Shown: piece after piece, positions 61,757 to 64,000 of the stretch
Layout of the letters: each line of letters starts with the position of its first letter
Position numbering within the stretch: the stretch's first letter is position 1
From: Sediminicola sp. YIK13
GTDB lineage: Bacteria > Bacteroidota > Bacteroidia > Flavobacteriales > Flavobacteriaceae
Assembly: GCF_001430825.1 (NCBI RefSeq)
Contig: NZ_CP010535.1
Coordinates: 414,501-478,500 of the forward strand
Direction of reading: 5' to 3'
DNA length: 64,000 nucleotides
Translations under genes and position numbers: made by a program
Notes under the pieces: model-generated
The model's input: only the letters and a program-made list of their open reading frames with translations
The model's database searches: none
Told to the model about the DNA's origin: nothing

Positions 61757-63475
61757 ATGCAAATAATTGAATCATCTACTGTTTATGATGTTATCATTGT
61801 AGGCTCGGGTGCTGGAGGGGGCATGGCAACAAAAGTCTTGTCTGAAGCCGGACTTAAAGTGGCCGTGGTGGAAGCTGGACCTTATTTTGATCCTGCGGCT
61901 CCCGAGCAACAGACCCAATTAAAATGGCCTTATGAATCTCCACGCAGGGGTGCGAATACTGTGAGGCCTTTCGGGGAATTTGATAGTGCCTACGGAGGAT
62001 GGGAGATAGAGGGAGAACCTTATACCCAAAAAAATGGAACAAAATTCGATTGGTTTCGATCCCAGATGCTGGGAGGGCGTACCAACCACTGGGGAAGAAT
62101 TTCCTTGCGCTTTGGAGAACGGGATTTTAAACATAAAAGTTATGATGGATTAGGGGATGATTGGCCCATAGGATATGAGGATGTGAAACCTTATTACGAT
62201 AAGGTAGATAAGTTGATAGGTGTTTTTGGTAGTAAGGAGAACATTCCTAACGAGCCTGATGGTTTTTTTCTGCCAGCTCCTAAACCCCGCCTGCACGAGT
62301 TGTTTTATATCAATGGTGCAAAAAAATCAAACATTCCTGTGATTCCTTCTAGGATGTCCATGCTCACCAAAAAAATTAATAAGGATAGAGGGGTTTGTTT
62401 CTATTGTGGACAATGCTCTAGGGGTTGTTCTGTATATGCCGATTTTTCCGCGGGGACCTGTTTGATTTTTCCTGCTCAAAAGAATGGAGGACAAATTGAC
62501 TTGTTTGTAAATTGTATGGTCCGGGAAGTGACCACTAATGAGGAAGGAAAAGCGACGGGGGTTTCCTATATCAACAAAGAAGACAGAAAGGAATACAGGT
62601 TAAAGGGAAAAATTGTGGTGTTGGCCGCTTCTGCCTGCAGTAGTGCAAGGGTTCTGCTAAATTCGAAGAGCAAGCAGCATCCCAATGGCTTGGGCAATAG
62701 TGGGGATACCGTTGGTAGGTACCTTCACGATTCCACTGGCGCCAGTAGGTCTGCTTTTGTTCCGGGACTCATGAACCGCAAAAAATACAATGAGGATGGG
62801 GTAGGAGGCATGCATGTATACACTCCTTGGTGGCTCGATAATAAAAAGCTCGACTTCCCCCGTGGGTACCATATAGAAGTATGGGGCGGTATGGGAATGC
62901 CAAGCTATGGATTTGGGTTCAATCCAAATGACTTTAACAGGTTTTTTAATCAAAATGTAGGGGGCTATGGAAATAGTCTTCGAGCAGATGTTCAAAAGTA
63001 TTACGGGTCAGTAGTAGGCTTTGGAGGCCGAGGAGAATCCATACCTATGAAGGACAATTACTGCGAAATTGATCCCACTACAGTAGATGAGTTTGGGATA
63101 CCTGTACTAAGATTCCATTATAAATGGTCCGATTTTGAGCGAAAACAAGCCAAGCATATGAATGAGACCTTTGAAGAGTTGTTTCATAATATGGGTGCTG
63201 AGCCTCTACAGTCCAGACCATCAAAAGAACAAGACTATGGCTTGTTAACACCAGGAAGGATTATCCACGAAGTGGGAACTACCCGTATGGGGAATGATCC
63301 AAAATCATCTGTAGTGAACAAGTATCAACAATTGCATGACGCAGATAATGTATTCATAGTGGATGGAGGTCCCTTTGTTTCCCAGGCGGATAAAAACCCT
63401 ACCTGGACCATTTTAGCCTTATCATGGCGAACTTCGGACTTTATTGTAGAACAATTGAAAAAGCAAAATATCTAA
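61757..63475 (+). CDS. GMC-family FAD oxidoreductase with Fe-S-type cysteine motif
   Basis: The 572-residue product has the FAD Rossmann motif VGSGAGGGMATKVL at about 16-29, GGRTNHWGRISLRF near 113, and the GMC C-terminal block GTTRMG and VDGGPFVSQADKNPTWTI. Between them is CFYCGQCSRGC (C-x2-C-x2-C-x3-C, near residue 215). That motif resembles the cysteine region of FAD-glucose dehydrogenases that carry a 3Fe-4S cluster. The next gene is a gluconate 2-dehydrogenase subunit 3-type small subunit. The pair is likely a periplasmic sugar/glycoside (for example glucoside 3-) dehydrogenase, with the large subunit lacking its own signal peptide. Confidence 0.87.
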   Translation: MQIIESSTVYDVIIVGSGAGGGMATKVLSEAGLKVAVVEAGPYFDPAAPEQQTQLKWPYESPRRGANTVRPFGEFDSAYGGWEIEGEPYTQKNGTKFDWFRSQMLGGRTNHWGRISLRFGERDFKHKSYDGLGDDWPIGYEDVKPYYDKVDKLIGVFGSKENIPNEPDGFFLPAPKPRLHELFYINGAKKSNIPVIPSRMSMLTKKINKDRGVCFYCGQCSRGCSVYADFSAGTCLIFPAQKNGGQIDLFVNCMVREVTTNEEGKATGVSYINKEDRKEYRLKGKIVVLAASACSSARVLLNSKSKQHPNGLGNSGDTVGRYLHDSTGASRSAFVPGLMNRKKYNEDGVGGMHVYTPWWLDNKKLDFPRGYHIEVWGGMGMPSYGFGFNPNDFNRFFNQNVGGYGNSLRADVQKYYGSVVGFGGRGESIPMKDNYCEIDPTTVDEFGIPVLRFHYKWSDFERKQAKHMNETFEELFHNMGAEPLQSRPSKEQDYGLLTPGRIIHEVGTTRMGNDPKSSVVNKYQQLHDADNVFIVDGGPFVSQADKNPTWTILALSWRTSDFIVEQLKKQNI

Positions 63476-63479
63476 AGTT

Positions 63480-64000
63480 ATGGATAGGAGAAAAAGTATA
63501 AAATCAATCTTTCTTGGATCAGTGGCCGGTGGCTTGGCCTTTACTGGATGCCAACCAGGAACGGAGCGAGAATCAGAAGAGGCAATAGCTCAGTCCGCAG
63601 AGAAATATTTTGGACGAACACCCGAAGAAAAGGAACTCATTGACGAATTGAATGCAGAACAATTTTTTAATGAGCATGAAATGAACACCATTAAAGTGCT
63701 CTGTGCTGTGATATTACCTGCCAATGATAAATTTGGAAGTGCCACTGATGCGGGAGCCCCAGATTTTATTGAATTCATGTCCAAGGATTATCCTCCATTC
63801 CAAACCCCACTTAGAGGTGGGTTGATGTGGTTGGACCATAAATGCAATACAGAATTCAATACAGAATTTATCGCTTCTACTCCAGAACAACAAAAACAAA
63901 TTCTGGATACCATAGCATTCCCGGATATTACTATCCCAGATGCGGAACAGCCCTTAGAAATCCAGTTTTTCTCATTGATGCGTAATTTAAGCCTTACTGG
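63480..64000 (+). CDS. Gluconate 2-dehydrogenase subunit 3-like small subunit (partial)
   Basis: The frame from ATG 63480 stays open to the window end (173 codons seen). It starts MDRRKSIKSIFLGSVAGG, a twin-arginine signal, and reaches a lipobox-like AFTGC at about residue 23, so it is a Tat-exported lipoprotein candidate. The mature part has LPANDKFGSATDAGAPDFIEF, the signature of the small subunit family (DUF1348-like naming varies). It probably carries the GMC catalytic subunit across the membrane. It starts 4 nt after the GMC stop, and its C-terminus is outside the window. Confidence 0.85.
   Translation, partial: MDRRKSIKSIFLGSVAGGLAFTGCQPGTERESEEAIAQSAEKYFGRTPEEKELIDELNAEQFFNEHEMNTIKVLCAVILPANDKFGSATDAGAPDFIEFMSKDYPPFQTPLRGGLMWLDHKCNTEFNTEFIASTPEQQKQILDTIAFPDITIPDAEQPLEIQFFSLMRNLSLT

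Overview
The window is a chromosomal segment of a Bacteroidota bacterium, almost certainly a marine Flavobacteriaceae member. The evidence is moderate-to-low GC, absence of Shine-Dalgarno sequences, promoters of the Bacteroidota type (TTG, 17-20 nt, TAnnTTTG), and families typical of the group: DUF3822, a DnaX without zinc cysteines, fused ThrA, PyrR-PyrB, EboA-F and a TMEM220 protein. Genus cannot be fixed from the sequence alone.

Layout. 0-10 kb: the start of a LysM protein (minus), rpsA, a pyrR-pyrB-(conserved small protein)-rnz run, pdxH, a polyphosphate module (SixA-like phosphatase, ppk1, ppx) and miaE. 10.4-17.1 kb: a complete six-gene ebo cluster (eboA-F) plus a TMEM220 membrane protein. 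17.1-22.4 kb: dnaX, the RNase P RNA gene, and a minus-strand operon ending in rsmD and a serine/threonine dehydratase. 22.4-27.7 kb: a RecD-like helicase, DUF4126, and a Kdo/lipid A envelope group (kdsB, HAD hydrolase, kdnB-like oxidase, PlsC-like acyltransferase). 27.7-32.5 kb: a lipoprotein, YebC, pterin dehydratase, RmlD-like protein, glsA and gcvT. 32.6-41 kb: a secreted aminopeptidase P, the thrABC operon with a newly read Thr/Ile-rich leader peptide, and NAD(P)HX repair. 41.4-52.3 kb: clpC, gyrA, a TPR protein, an NlpC/P60 protein lacking its catalytic cysteine, a thiolase and a 7TM-HD protein. 52.3-52.7 kb: tRNA-Ser, tRNA-Pro and tRNA-Arg. 52.9-59.4 kb: an accessory region with a repeat-bearing lipoprotein, about 1.1 kb of gene-poor DNA, then a dabBA inorganic-carbon uptake locus preceded by two paralogous small proteins and a small membrane protein. 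59.5-64 kb: a SLC10A7/YfeH-type transporter, a lipoprotein esterase, and a GMC oxidoreductase with its Tat-exported small subunit (cut by the window end).

The most noteworthy items are: (1) the thr leader peptide with its own promoter and a candidate attenuator; (2) the intact ebo cluster, whose biochemical product is still not settled; (3) the dab locus with uncharacterised small partners and direct repeats in its promoter region; (4) an apparent NlpC/P60 pseudoenzyme; (5) a kdnB-like gene beside kdsB with no kdnA in sight.
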